Source of the DNA: Roridomyces roridus
Taxonomy: Eukaryota; Basidiomycota; Agaricomycetes; Agaricales; Mycenaceae
DNA: 64,000 nucleotides
Direction: 5' to 3'
Assembly: GCA_029378245.1 (NCBI GenBank)
Contig: JARKIF010000019.1
Coordinates: forward strand, 372,001-436,000
How positions within the stretch are numbered: the first letter of the stretch is position 1; each line of letters opens with the position of its first letter. The position numbers were made by a program, and so were the translations under genes. The notes below the pieces were generated by a model. That model did no database searches, had not been told where the DNA came from, and was given only the letters and a program-made list of their open reading frames with translations. Below, piece by piece: positions 45,034-55,192 of this stretch.

Positions 45034-45348
45034 ACGACCAGAAGAAGTGCCTAACGCAGCGCCGAGTTCAAGCATCGCGAGAGAGAGGATTCAATTATAC
45101 GAAGGGTCAAGAGTGAAGCTACCGGTGCGGCCATGAAGACTGTCGGGGACGCCCAACTTTTTTTCGCCACCAGCAAGCTTCCTACCTTCAAGATCCTAAA
45201 GCGGTGTTTTGTTCTTCGTCGTGTGAGTGCACCCATCTTTCGAGACACCAGCTGCTTATCTACTTGTCAGTGCGAGCAGTGCTTGGCTCGTCTAGTTTTT
45301 GTTCGCTTTCCGACCGCCGAGTTCCAGGTTATACCCGCAGCTACATAG
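45034..45348 (+). other. Possible 55-aa two-exon gene after B3
   Basis: 45133-45222 and 45271-45348, with GTGAGT and TTGTCAG borders, would encode 55 aa (MKTVGDAQLFFATSK..., later CEQCLARLVFVRFP). The copies after B1 and B2 keep the intron but differ in the T-run length of exon 1, which breaks the frame after B1. It could be a small gene, an alternative 3' exon of B, or an old relic. Confidence 0.3.
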
Positions 45349-45905
45349 CTAGCACCCATTTCTTTTTCTTTCTATCTTTCATCTGTATCTGGGTTCGGAA
45401 TATCATCTGCTTGCTTCGATCGTTTGGGAGTGAATTTTTGTTGCAAATTTGACGGGGTCACGAGGCTGCCCATGCGGGGCACAGCCCACATCGAACGGGG
45501 CGACCTGACCCACTACTAGTGCTAAGGAGCCCTCTGCCACCGTCCAACAACCGTTCAATACAGTAAATTTCAGAAACCAATATCTATCTCCATCCCTTCC
45601 TCCGAATCCGAACCGTCCTCTGTAGCCGTGTCAAAATCCCACCCATCCCATTCTTCATCCGTCTCTGGCCGTAACTGGTGAAATTCTGTGAAATTGCACT
45701 CATTCCTACAGGGGCAACCCGTTCCCCGAGCTAATGACGAATCTCCATTGCAAGCACCCGCCAAATATATTCACACTCTCTACAGGACCCACGACAAAGA
45801 AACTTGACCTGCAGCTTCGTGTAAGTGGAGGCTGTCAACTTGGAGCTTTTTGAATTATTTCTCACAGGAAACGTCAGTGCATATATATGGTCCCACAGCC
45901 AACCC
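45349..45905. other. Spacer and inner end of arm 2
   Basis: 45400-45677 is single-copy here with no gene. 45678-45905 is the duplicated 3' flank of the F-box gene and matches 15366-15596. Confidence 0.5.
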
Positions 45906-47459
45906 TCACTCCTCTTCTTCCTCCCGGTCGTAAACCACCACACCACCCCTCTGTCCTGCCTTCACCAACCGCTCCTCAATGTCATCGTCAAAACGGTCAC
46001 CAACCATGAGGAGAAAGACCTCAGTCAGGGAGGGAAAAGCTCGATTGCGCTTCCCAGGGTAGCGCCCGAAAGACTCGGCCATCTCGGCGGCAGAGGGATC
46101 GTTGCTGCCCGTGAAGGGGTCGGCAACTATGCTGTAATCCATCCGCAGCCAGAGAGACCGCAGCTTGGGAAGAGCAAAGAGCGCGGGGTCCTCGCCACGG
46201 TATGTCAACAAATCCAAAAATGTCCTTTGAAAACCGGCAATGCGCAGACAGAGGATTTCGAGGGAGGTAGTGAGCTTTAGGAATTCTACCACTGAATCGT
46301 CGGCTTCGGTCCATTCGAATACGTCGAGCTCAAGTTCGACAAGCTGGAAGTGTGATCTGTGATAGAGGTTTGGTAAGGCAAGTGGCGCCAATTCCATTGC
46401 GTATACGATGAGCTCCGATATGTTCGGGAACGAGAACGCATCGAAAAAGTACTGAGGACTTTCCGCGTAGCTATAGATATGAAGATGCTGCAGCGGCAAG
46501 CGGGCCACACTGCTGTGATGCTGGAGCTGGGTAGGAGCAGCGCCGCCAGTATGTATGGTACACACTTCGAGACGAGTGCATTCCATCAAAACGGATCGTG
46601 CCGTCCCGAGGTCAACCTGCAAGTTCAGGGTCAACTCGGTCAGCTGTGACCAAGGAACCGCGGCTGGCTCCAAATCAAGCGAACAAGAAGGGGTGTTGAG
46701 GCAAAACCGTCTCAAGGCCGGTGCGGTCTTGAATATGCTCAGGCCGATGGGACGACCGGGCGCAGCTGAATCAACTTGTAACTCGAAGGAGGCAAGCATC
46801 GGGAAATCTCGGGTGTAGGCCCACAAATCGGACATGTCGTGGAATGTCTTGAGGGTGAGATTGAGACGACGAATCGTGTCATGAGCGCCCATGGCGATGC
46901 GGAAAAGAGGTCCGAAGCATGGTTGGTAGGACAATGATGGCCGCGAGAAGGATTTCTCGAGCCGTATATCCAAAGGAATGTGAGAGCCACTGGAAAGCTG
47001 AGACGAGTACCGAAAAATAAGTTTTTGCACGGAAATCGGTGGTAGATGAGTGGGTTGGCGGACATGGATGTGATCCCAAAGCCGCGGCGTCGATAGACAT
47101 ACAGCGCGCCAATGGGACGATACCCTGGTGAGAAGGAGGGGTGATAGGTTTCCGTCAAAGATGGAGTAGTTGCGACACTTGAGCGCCTCATCGCGACAAA
47201 CGAGGAAGATTTCGGTCAAAATCTCCGTCGGAACGAGACGAATGCCAGATGACAATGCGTGTTTCAAATCAACGACGAGCTGTTTCTTGGTGACTCTGCG
47301 CCGCTTCAGCTCGCGAAGAGCTGATTCAATCCGGTGAATTTGCGTGTCGAGCTGTGCCAACTCAGACTCGGAGGACGACAGCAAAAGACGCATTTGTCCC
47401 GTTTGAATGTCGTTAGGCGGCTGGTTACTTGTAGTTATGGCTCTGAGATCGGGATTCAT
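45906..47459 (-). CDS. F-box protein, arm 2 copy
   Basis: Single exon, 517 aa, a close paralogue of 13806-15365 along its full length. The coiled coil (SESELAQLDTQIHRIE), the F-box (RLVPTEILTEIFLVCRD) and the leucine-rich remainder are all intact. The proteins differ by many substitutions and a few small indels, most in the LRR part, and this one ends in an acidic EEEEE. Both copies open after the same number of duplicated generations suggests that each is kept. The MYND gene that should share its promoter survives only as a stub. Confidence 0.85.
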   Translation of the reverse strand: MNPDLRAITTSNQPPNDIQTGQMRLLLSSSESELAQLDTQIHRIESALRELKRRRVTKKQLVVDLKHALSSGIRLVPTEILTEIFLVCRDEALKCRNYSIFDGNLSPLLLTRVSSHWRAVCLSTPRLWDHIHVRQPTHLPPISVQKLIFRYSSQLSSGSHIPLDIRLEKSFSRPSLSYQPCFGPLFRIAMGAHDTIRRLNLTLKTFHDMSDLWAYTRDFPMLASFELQVDSAAPGRPIGLSIFKTAPALRRFCLNTPSCSLDLEPAAVPWSQLTELTLNLQVDLGTARSVLMECTRLEVCTIHTGGAAPTQLQHHSSVARLPLQHLHIYSYAESPQYFFDAFSFPNISELIVYAMELAPLALPNLYHRSHFQLVELELDVFEWTEADDSVVEFLKLTTSLEILCLRIAGFQRTFLDLLTYRGEDPALFALPKLRSLWLRMDYSIVADPFTGSNDPSAAEMAESFGRYPGKRNRAFPSLTEVFLLMVGDRFDDDIEERLVKAGQRGGVVVYDREEEEE

Positions 47460-47590
47460 GGCTATAAGACTGGGTCAGAATTTATTTCTAGACGGCAGTA
47501 ACACGAACCGGGTCAAGAGACGGAGTGAGGGCAAGAAGAAAGACGCATCTGATCTCATCAAACTGATCGCACCTCTTCTCTCTTGCCACG
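47460..47590. promoter_or_regulatory. F-box promoter, arm 2
   Basis: Corresponds to 13684-13805. The palindrome is degraded to AGATGCGTCT (read on the minus strand). Confidence 0.4.
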
Positions 47591-47731
47591 ATGCCATTAA
47601 CTGCAGACACCCCCGGAATCCCGCCCAACAGACAGCTAGCCTCCTCCGACCCCCTCGCGTGGGAGGAAAGGTGGGAGCAGGTCTTGGAATTTACTATACC
47701 TGAGATGAACGAAGCTCGTTTCCCCGGATGA
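47591..47731 (+). pseudogene. MYND gene stub with internal deletion
   Basis: The first 36 codons equal the start of the MYND gene at 13683 (TADTPGIPPNRQLASSDPLA, then WEERWEQVLEF), after which the frame jumps to IPEMNEAR, a piece found further on in arm 1 near 13260. The rest of the gene is absent and the frame ends at 47731. It marks one border of the arm 2 deletion. Confidence 0.8.
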
Positions 47732-48190
47732 CTCTGGGGACTTCGATATGCTACTTATGAGAAGTTCACTCGAAAAGAATGGAGCAGCAAGGAATGATAT
47801 TTGAATCCAGATACAGATGAGAGAGGGAAGAGATATAAAGGAAAGAGAAGAAAATGGGTGCTAGCTATGTAGCTGCGGGTATATGTAACCTGAATCTCGG
47901 CGGTCGGAAAGCGAACAAAAACTAGACGACCCAAGCACTGCTCGCACTACAGAGTTGTTAGATGAAAAGCTATTTCGCGAAGCAACAGGTCACTCACACG
48001 ACGAAGAACAAGACACCGCTATAGGATCTTGAAGGTAGGAAGTTTGCTGGTGGCAAAAAAAGTTGGGCGTCCCCGACAGTCTTCATGGCCGCACCGATAG
48101 CTTCACTCTTGACGCTTGACCCTCCGTATAGTAGTATCCTCTCTCGCGATGTTTGAACTCGGCGCTGCGTTAGGCACTTCTACTGGTCGT
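47732..48190. other. Flank of B2, counterpart of 8015-8400
   Basis: 47870-48190 matches the sequence after B1 in inverted orientation, including the two-exon small frame. 47732-47860 is AT-rich joining sequence without a gene. Confidence 0.55.
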
Positions 48191-49836
48191 CTAGTTGTTT
48201 GCCGCAAGCCGATTCTCAACCGAGTTGTTCCGGCGCATTTGACGGTACATTGTCCTGGATGAATGTTAAAAGAGAACGACGGCAAGGAAATTAGGGACAT
48301 ACTGTCGACGTCGGAACTTCCAATGCTCTATCCGGGCCAGAAGGTAAATCTTGCGCGCTATAGGCATCTGGAGAAGATGAGATGAGAACCACAAGTTGGA
48401 GGTTGTACACACGATGTAGATGTAGCCATAGATGATAACCACAGGCGCGAATATAATCTGGGAAGATAAGTCAGCAAAGAACGAGGAAAGATGAAAAGGA
48501 TGGTACCAATTTCTGAGCCCAATTCAACGCTTTACTCGCGTTCACAAACATACAGCAGATTTTGTGGAAGGCTTCAGCTTGATTGGTCCTCCATGTGCCG
48601 TGGCCAATTCGAGAAACTCGTAAAATATCCCACATATCCCACGCTGACCCCAGGAATTCTCGAAAGGTAACAGGTTGATCCAGCAGCTGCTGTTGCTCGG
48701 GACCAAGGAAGGTGGTTGTCGTTGATACTTCCAATAAAATGAACACAGCTACGGAAACGCCATGAATGTTGAGAGGGACGGTGCAGCAGACGTGCAGCAG
48801 CCATCTGGAGACGTAAGAAGCACGGAGCTTGCGGCGCATTTGAAGTTGGGTTGCGACGCCGACCAAGGAGAGAAACTGTGAGAGAACGTCTACCGCCGTT
48901 CGCAGGCCGATCGCACCGATGACGAGAGCAAGAGGGCCGAGGATGATCTGTTGAACGATCAGTGGGTCAGGTAGACTGGGCATGAAGTGAACATACCGGT
49001 AGAGTCCCTGCCGAAAACCATCTTGAAGACAATGCGATACTCTGGTGGATATCTTGGGGGCTTGGGAGAGAGATGTAACGGGCGAGAATGTAGTAATACA
49101 GCCACGGGATCCAACGGGACCTGGGGGCAAGGCCGACGAGGATAATGCCGCATGGGAGGATACAAGAGTGCGGATCCCAGTGCACTGGGTTTGTTGCATG
49201 TGCACGGACCCACTTTCTGGCACGTCGATAGCTGATGACGATCAGGAACCCAAGGGAATGGCTGGCTGTGGCGAGTAGCAAGATCTGGAGATACTGCAGG
49301 CCATGGTCATGGAGGTGCTGGAGAAGGCTGAGGATATACATGACGCTCTCCTCGACCACCATTGCTAGACGGTATAGCATCAATTCCGGCAGCAAGCTCT
49401 GGTAGGGAGACGCTCGGATGACTGTCCCGGTGGAAGAGAGGTAGAATGCGATATTGAGGGACAGGAACATGAGCCACGGTGACCATGCGTCGAATTCGTC
49501 TGCTGTTGTCTCGGGGTCGGGCTCTGGTGGTACGGCTGTCGTTGGAGTTGGCGCATCACGACGAGCGTCTTTGAAGGTCGACCAGATGGTGAAGACGACA
49601 CTGGCAAAGATGACGAGGGCGAATCCAAACATAACCACGTAGGGGAACTGGAACTGCTCGCTGGAAGTCGGGCTTGGAAGGCATCGTGTGGGCTCGAGGA
49701 AGATGGAGGTGGTGCGAGTCGGCGTGTACTTGACAACAGGCGGCGACTGCGTGGAGATGTGGATAGCCTTGCTGGCAAAGAACAGGCCTGCGAAGCTGCG
49801 AGGGAGGGCGAAGAGGGCTGAGAGCGAGTAGGGCAT
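48191..49836 (-). CDS. Gene B2: polytopic membrane protein, partner of A2
   Basis: Exons 48997-49836, 48507-48947, 48413-48457, 48303-48367 and 48191-48254 give 484 aa. Intron positions, phases and hydrophobic segments equal those of B1, to which it is very similar. Exon 2 is 6 nt longer (EFLGSAWDMWDI against DFPGAMWDI). The first donor is the full consensus GTATGT. It ends in SVENRLAANN. Its start codon is 260 bp from that of A2, close to the A1/B1 distance. Confidence 0.82.
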
Positions 49837-50096
49837 GGTGGTGGTGCTGAATCAAGATGTAAATGCAGTGTCAGCCACCCGCGCGCGCATGAAGACATTG
49901 CTGCTCTCACCGCCTGCAAGACGCGTCTGGTGACCAGGACGACATTTACTGCCTATTTGCTCTCTGCTTGAAGCCAGACCAGAGCGAAGACGCGTCTTTC
50001 AGCCATCAATCCACTACGACATCTTTCTCTCTTCACCACCATCTCGAGGTATGCTCGCCCGTTCGTTTCATTGCTCATTCACTCAATCTCGTAGCA
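49837..50096. promoter_or_regulatory. Bidirectional A2/B2 promoter with two AGACGCGTCT palindromes
   Basis: The palindromes are at 49919-49928 and 49988-49997, corresponding to those at 6280 and 6211. The A2 leader intron is about 50049-50094 (GTATGCTCGCC...TCGTAG). Confidence 0.6.
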
Positions 50097-51461
50097 ATGC
50101 ACGCCTTCCGTCTCGTTCTCGCCCTAATGGGCCCCATTTTCACTCAGATCGCGATATACTGGCGGAGTCCAGAGGAGGCAATGGCTCTGCACTTGCGGAC
50201 GCTTGATACTGCACGACATCTCATGCCCTCCATCACGTTGTCCCTTCAATCCAACCGTATCTGGACCCTGCCTGCAGACCCTCAGCTCGCCGAGCCTCTC
50301 CCAGCTCAAAGTCCCTTTCCAGCACCAGCACCATCCCCCGCTCCCTCCCTATCCCCCGCTGCCATTCCTGCTTCTGCTTCCTCGCCCAATGACTTTGAAG
50401 CCCAAATCAGCGAGCTCTACCGCCTCCGGGCGCTCATTGACAGCGGGGCGCTCATTCCTCGCGATAGCTGTCCATCAACGACAGACGCTGCAGCTGCGAA
50501 TGGTCCCAGAGAATGGTGGGCAAAGCTTGCAGTGGTCCTACTCCTTCTCTGCTTCCTCTGTCTCGTCATCCTGGCCTACGCAAAGAATGCCGAGGGTGAA
50601 GGAGACAAGAAGGCGGGGGTCTCCTTCCTCGCCAGGCTCACCGCAGTCTTCCGTGGGCATCAGACTACAAAGAAACACCACACCTGTCCCCCGCGAGCCG
50701 CAGCGCTGGAACGTCCTCTACCACTGGCTGCCACCGACAACGACCTCTCCTCGGCGGATCCCATCGTGTTGGCTGACCGCGCATTCTGCGGTTTGGCTGA
50801 TGGTTGGCCAGCCCTGACCATCGACGAGCGCGTTTCGGCTCTCCGCCATCTTATGGAGCACGCGCGCCCGTCCATCCAGCACAACTTCCTGCTCGACGGG
50901 CAATTCCGCCCTCCCACCGTGTTGCCCCACACTCCCAACTCTTGGACGGCGTCTGGGGCCCAAATCAGCCTCATCCAGCTAAGAAGTGTCTGGGACCTGC
51001 TCTGCGACGACGACCAGACGGCGGTCGTCGACTTCTTCACCAACGGTCATGTCCCGCAGGAACTGACGAAGAGCAAGAGGGCGCCCAGGGCCGTTCTGGA
51101 CAACGCTGATTGGGTCGCTCTAAAGAGGTACCTGGACGGCCTTGTAGGCGGGTGGCAATCGCTGCCTAGGATGCGACGTGTCCGCATAGTTGACCGCCTC
51201 CGTCAACTATCCCTCGCGTCGGCACGAAATCTGCTCAACGTAGATGGGACCTTTTATCGGCCGATGGCGTCGTCTCCGGTCGTCTTGGATCGCGAGGCTG
51301 CAGTTTGCGCAGCAGCAGCCGCCAATCGACTGGAGGGTATGTGGGGCTCGCTCTGTGAGGAGCAGCAGGTCGAGATCGTGCGATTCTTGCACCAGCATGC
51401 ACACGAGACGGGTGCACGGCTCAGCGAGCTTGGGCCGGTGGCAGGCGGGTCGGCAGTGTAA
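50097..51461 (+). CDS. Gene A2: membrane-anchored protein, arm 2 copy of A1
   Basis: Single coding exon, 454 aa. It has the same plan as A1: hydrophobic start, TLDTARHLMPS, Pro/Ala/Ser linker, second hydrophobic helix (about residues 142-162), and two helical blocks near 230-325 and 345-440. The internal repeat is clearest here: VWDLLCDDDQTAVVDFF in block 1 parallels MWGSLCEEQQVEIVRFL in block 2. I chose the ATG after the leader intron; the earlier ATG at 49968 would run through the intron and go out of frame once spliced. Confidence 0.75.
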   Translation: MHAFRLVLALMGPIFTQIAIYWRSPEEAMALHLRTLDTARHLMPSITLSLQSNRIWTLPADPQLAEPLPAQSPFPAPAPSPAPSLSPAAIPASASSPNDFEAQISELYRLRALIDSGALIPRDSCPSTTDAAAANGPREWWAKLAVVLLLLCFLCLVILAYAKNAEGEGDKKAGVSFLARLTAVFRGHQTTKKHHTCPPRAAALERPLPLAATDNDLSSADPIVLADRAFCGLADGWPALTIDERVSALRHLMEHARPSIQHNFLLDGQFRPPTVLPHTPNSWTASGAQISLIQLRSVWDLLCDDDQTAVVDFFTNGHVPQELTKSKRAPRAVLDNADWVALKRYLDGLVGGWQSLPRMRRVRIVDRLRQLSLASARNLLNVDGTFYRPMASSPVVLDREAAVCAAAAANRLEGMWGSLCEEQQVEIVRFLHQHAHETGARLSELGPVAGGSAV

Positions 51462-51599
51462 AGGCCCAAGATGACTTTTTTCTTTTCTTTCCAAAGACAC
51501 ATTGTACAGTACCGCATCACATCATGTAAACTTATCCCGACATCCTTTTCACACTACTACAGTACACATTATTACTTATAGCACATCTAACTAGCCTAC
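51462..51599. other. 3' region of A2
   Basis: AT-rich terminator side. No gene is seen. Confidence 0.4.
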
Positions 51600-53621
51600 A
51601 ATCTTCCATCTTCTTCATCGTCCCGACATTCGTGTGAGAGCATCACGAAATCTGGCGAGCCACGACCGCACCCGGTATACGGGTGGCCAATGATCTGTTC
51701 CGTGCCTATCCAACCCCCCAGCTCTGGGCCTCCACGAGACGCAGTGACGATAGCTCGGTAACGCCCATCCGAGTCCATAATGAGATATGCCGGTCGATCT
51801 CACTGTTCGGAGAAGCGATGGCACGGCACGGACTTTGTTGACGATCTGCAGGATTCGTGGAGGATGGTGTCCTCGCTGGTGGTGTTACATGGATCGCACG
51901 TGTCGGTCAATCACGGGGAGATGATGGGCGGAGGACGTTGAGTGTACAATGGAGTGCTTCTTCGCAGCATGCCTCGCGGCCAGATCGGTGTACTGAACGT
52001 GTAGAGCGAGGATGCCATGCAGCGGCTCTAGAGTGAGAACGATGGGATAGAAGCCGTCGAATATCTGCAGTTGCGAGCGAATCGGTGGAGAAGGCAAGGA
52101 TGGGAAATGCGGTCAAGTTGCAGAAGAGGCCGCGGGGGCGGGCTGGGACGACTGCAGGATGGGGATGAGCCACCCAGCTCCGTGTTAGTCGAGATAAAAC
52201 CGAGTTTCTCCAGCAATCGTGCGACCGTTGCTCGGTGCGGTTCGGTAACACGCTCAACAAGAACGCATGCGGAACTAATACCACCGCAGCGAAAGGGAGT
52301 CGCGGGAGTTTTTCCCCGCCATTCAAAGACCGTAATCTCTCCCGTCCGAAGTGCAAGATTTATCTGCTGAGATTAAGAGACTGTCGACTGAGACGAGCTG
52401 GATACGCACGAGAACTGGGATGAATGGGTATTGAGGGTCATATATTGTGTAGAATGCCGAAACCCGACCGCTAACAGTGATTTAGCCATTGCAAAAGACA
52501 TGGAAAGGAGCCCATACCTGATGCAAGTTATCGTAGACCTGTCTCGTCCTCTGAACGAGCAGCTTCTGCGCACCGGAGAAGAAACCTCCCTTCTCGCGCT
52601 GGACGGTCAAAACAATCATTCACGACGCGACCCAGCGCTTGGTCCCATTCTCACAGCTTGACGTGAGAGTGGAACGAGCGGGTCGTCTATGAGCCCGCGG
52701 AGGAGCTCATCGTATTTGTACGATAAAGCGTAGGGCGGGTTTGGGGGTGATGGTGGACTTGAAAGCGCTGTCAACGCGTCTGAACGAGACGCCGTCATTG
52801 GAAATCGAAACACTGCTTCGAGTGGAATGATTGCTTTGTCCCGTAACTCAGCCCGAAAAGTACGGTGACCGCTACAGGGTCGAGTTGGAGGCGATGGAAG
52901 CGGTAGCAAAAGTCGCCAGTCAAAGTCGGTGACGGTGGAAGATGCGCCCAATGCGACTTTCTAAGAGTGGAGATGAGCTAGTGGTCGAAGGAAAACGAAA
53001 GGGAACTCACTGGCAGTGGAGTTTTCCGCCAATCGCGCAGCTTTGAATAATGGTCCAGTTCGTGCACACCGAGCAACAGCGCATGCGGTACGGCAAAAGT
53101 GACGGCCTTTTCTCGCACCCTCTGCTACGACTAGCCCTGAGCAGAATTGAGAGGTCGTTGGAGACGAGGAAAAGAAGACTGACCTGATACCACCAACAAG
53201 GAAGCCGCGTAAGTTCTTCTGCCCAATTCGAGATGATAATTTCCCGAAGTGCCTTTGTCTGGGAAAGATAAAGGGATGTCCGTTGAGACGAGCTGGATAC
53301 GCGCAAGCGCTAGACCGAGGCATTGAGGGTTCCCGAACGCTAACAGCGAGTTAGCTGCGGTACCCAGCATCAAAAACAGCCCATACATGACTAGAATTCG
53401 CCGTTCGGCATGCAAGCCATGAGATGAGTCCGAGATAGGTGAGTCCGACGGAGAGGTCGCTGCCGTTCGTGGTTCTCCTGATAGAATGCGCGGAGGCTCA
53501 TGGGCAGCGAGGATGTGTGGTCTCGGGAATGGGCCCATCATTGGAGGTGTCTCCACCGCAGAGATCCCAGGCGGCCAATATGTACGAGGCCAAAGATCGC
53601 GGCTCCCGGCAAGAACCGGAT
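51600..53621 (-). pseudogene. Decayed membrane-protein gene, arm 2 copy
   Basis: Reverse complement of the relic 1311-4440 without the transposon and without 3640-4390. Segments 51860-53371 are closely similar to 2196-3620. Stops and frameshifts occur in every frame and many are shared with arm 1, so decay began before duplication. It preserves the empty target site of the 1564-2163 element near 53380. Confidence 0.6.
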
Positions 53622-53861
53622 GCAGATCGACCGAGAAAAGAGGTGTGCACTGTGGTCTGGATGGGCGAAAGCCAGTCAGGATATGGCTGCTCAAACCAGT
53701 GAGGAACCACATAAGTATTTGTTGGTGAGCGGAAAAAGCTGAAGTTGGCTGAGCTGACTCAGCGGCCTGTTGACATCGATTGATCTGCCCGTGCCGTCAT
53801 CAGACGCGACCCTTTTTGTCTTCCTCCACCACATACGCCACCGACCTGCTTTGAAAGCGCA
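53622..53861. other. Spacer outside arm 2, F-box promoter
   Basis: Similarity to arm 1 ends near 53621. The sequence CAGACGCGACC at 53802-53812 is a partial form of the palindrome seen in the A/B promoters. Confidence 0.4.
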
Positions 53862-55155
53862 ATGGTGAGCTCAATCCTCTCAGGCTCCAGCGTACTGACC
53901 TTGAACTAGACCGGATCACGACGAAAGAAGCCAATCCAGTTGCCATTCCCGCCCGAGCTCTGCGCACTTATTTGTGAAGAGGTCGGAACGGAACGGAAAC
54001 GGGACCTCCTCGCCTTGTGTCGCGTCTCACAGCTATTTCGCGACGAGGCCCAGCGTCTCATCTTTCGCACAGTCGTCGTCACCCAGCGCCAGAACTCGAG
54101 TCCGCTAGAGTCTTGGTGCTACGCTGTTACTAGACGTCCCCAGCTCGCTCCGAGAGTCTACAGTCTTAGGCTGACTCTTGATCACGGCTTGGACTTGACA
54201 TCCGATCTCGACAAGCTGGCGCGCGCACTCCCGAAATGCGTGAATCTAAAAGAGCTGTCGGTGGGCGGGAGAAACTGGTTTTCTCACGAATCTCATCAGG
54301 GATGGGCGCTCAGTAACAAATGCACTTTCCGCCTCGACAAGTTCACTAACAGTTACTTTAAAAACAAGTTCCTGTCGCAGTTCTGGAACACCCAGTCCGA
54401 AATTCGTCTTCTCTCCCTCCCTGTCTTTACCGGACCATTCCCGTGCCACAGCGACCAATTGCCCAACCTCATCGGTCTTGAAGTGGCCAACATACAAGCC
54501 CTTCCCACCGGGCGGCCGCTCGAGCGCATCCAACTGCTCACCCAGTGGAACCCGGCGATGACAAACCTCTCCGCTCTGGTGCAATACTCCTCTACTCTGA
54601 CGACCCTCAATCTCGTCGAGTATCATGGCTCCACAGCCTTTTCAATGCACCGAATACTGGCCCAGGTCGCAGTTACAGTACCCAACTTGGTCCATCTAGG
54701 GTTTGCGGAACTGCGTCGTCAACGAACCGCATACGCACCGGGTGATCATTTTTCCTTCTTGTCAATTCGCACAAAACTCACTTTCCGGTTGCCCAGTCAA
54801 ACCAGAACAACCCCAAGGCATGCCTGATGCCATCTCGGTCCCCATCCTCGTGCGCTTCCAGCGCCTCGAAACGTTCTTCTGCCATTTGTACAACATCAGC
54901 CATTTCATCGACGTTCCGGCGCGCAAAGCGTATTCCCTTGATGAGCCTCAAGATCAAGAGGCCTTCGGACGTTTGACCATGGCTGCGTGCGGGAAACTTC
55001 GGCGGATAACTGTCGCACTCGATATGCGAACCCCGCCCGAGTTCAAAGGCGACGATCTCGTGTGTACTCTCACGCGCACGGGGAGAGATGGTGATGTTCA
55101 CGTAGAACATGGAACGCGGTTTGATATGGACAAGGTCTCGATGTTTTGGGTTTGA
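53862..55155 (+). CDS. F-box-like protein with start codon on its own exon
   Basis: Exon 1 is the ATG alone (53862-53864); exons 2 and 3 are 53910-54741 and 54797-55155; 397 aa. The start reads MTGSRRKKPIQLPFPPELCALICEEV, shown here only to mark the F-box-like beginning PFPPELCALI and LLALCRVSQLFRDEAQRLIF. The rest has weak leucine-rich repeats (LVHLGFAELRR). Without the ATG exon there is no Met in frame before the F-box, which supports the 45 nt intron. It is convergent with the MYND gene at 55193, with 37 bp between stop codons. Role: probable SCF adaptor. Confidence 0.72.
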
Positions 55156-55192
55156 GTATATTACTGTGGAATCTGTACTGGAACATAATACT

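Larger units (their letters stand above)
40560..45400 (+). repeat. Direct segmental duplication, copy 1 (CC4-A3-B3)
   Basis: Gene order and orientation match 60490-64000: coiled-coil gene (+), A gene (-), B gene (+). Similarity includes the promoter stretch 43232-43393 with 61859-62009. The second copy is broken in the coiled-coil and A genes. Confidence 0.8.
45678..53621 (-). repeat. Arm 2 of the inverted segmental duplication
   Basis: Reverse-complement match to arm 1 (1311-15596), with the order F-box, MYND stub, flank, B2, A2, membrane-gene relic. It lacks the sequence corresponding to about 8.4-13.26 kb, to the 1564-2163 transposon and to 3640-4390. The left end is at GGTGAAATTCTG (45678). 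Confidence 0.88.

Noticed and set aside
49968..50096. Upstream ATG extending A2 by 43 residues
   Set aside because: The stretch contains a consensus GTATGC...TCGTAG intron shared with A1; after splicing this ATG is out of frame with A2.
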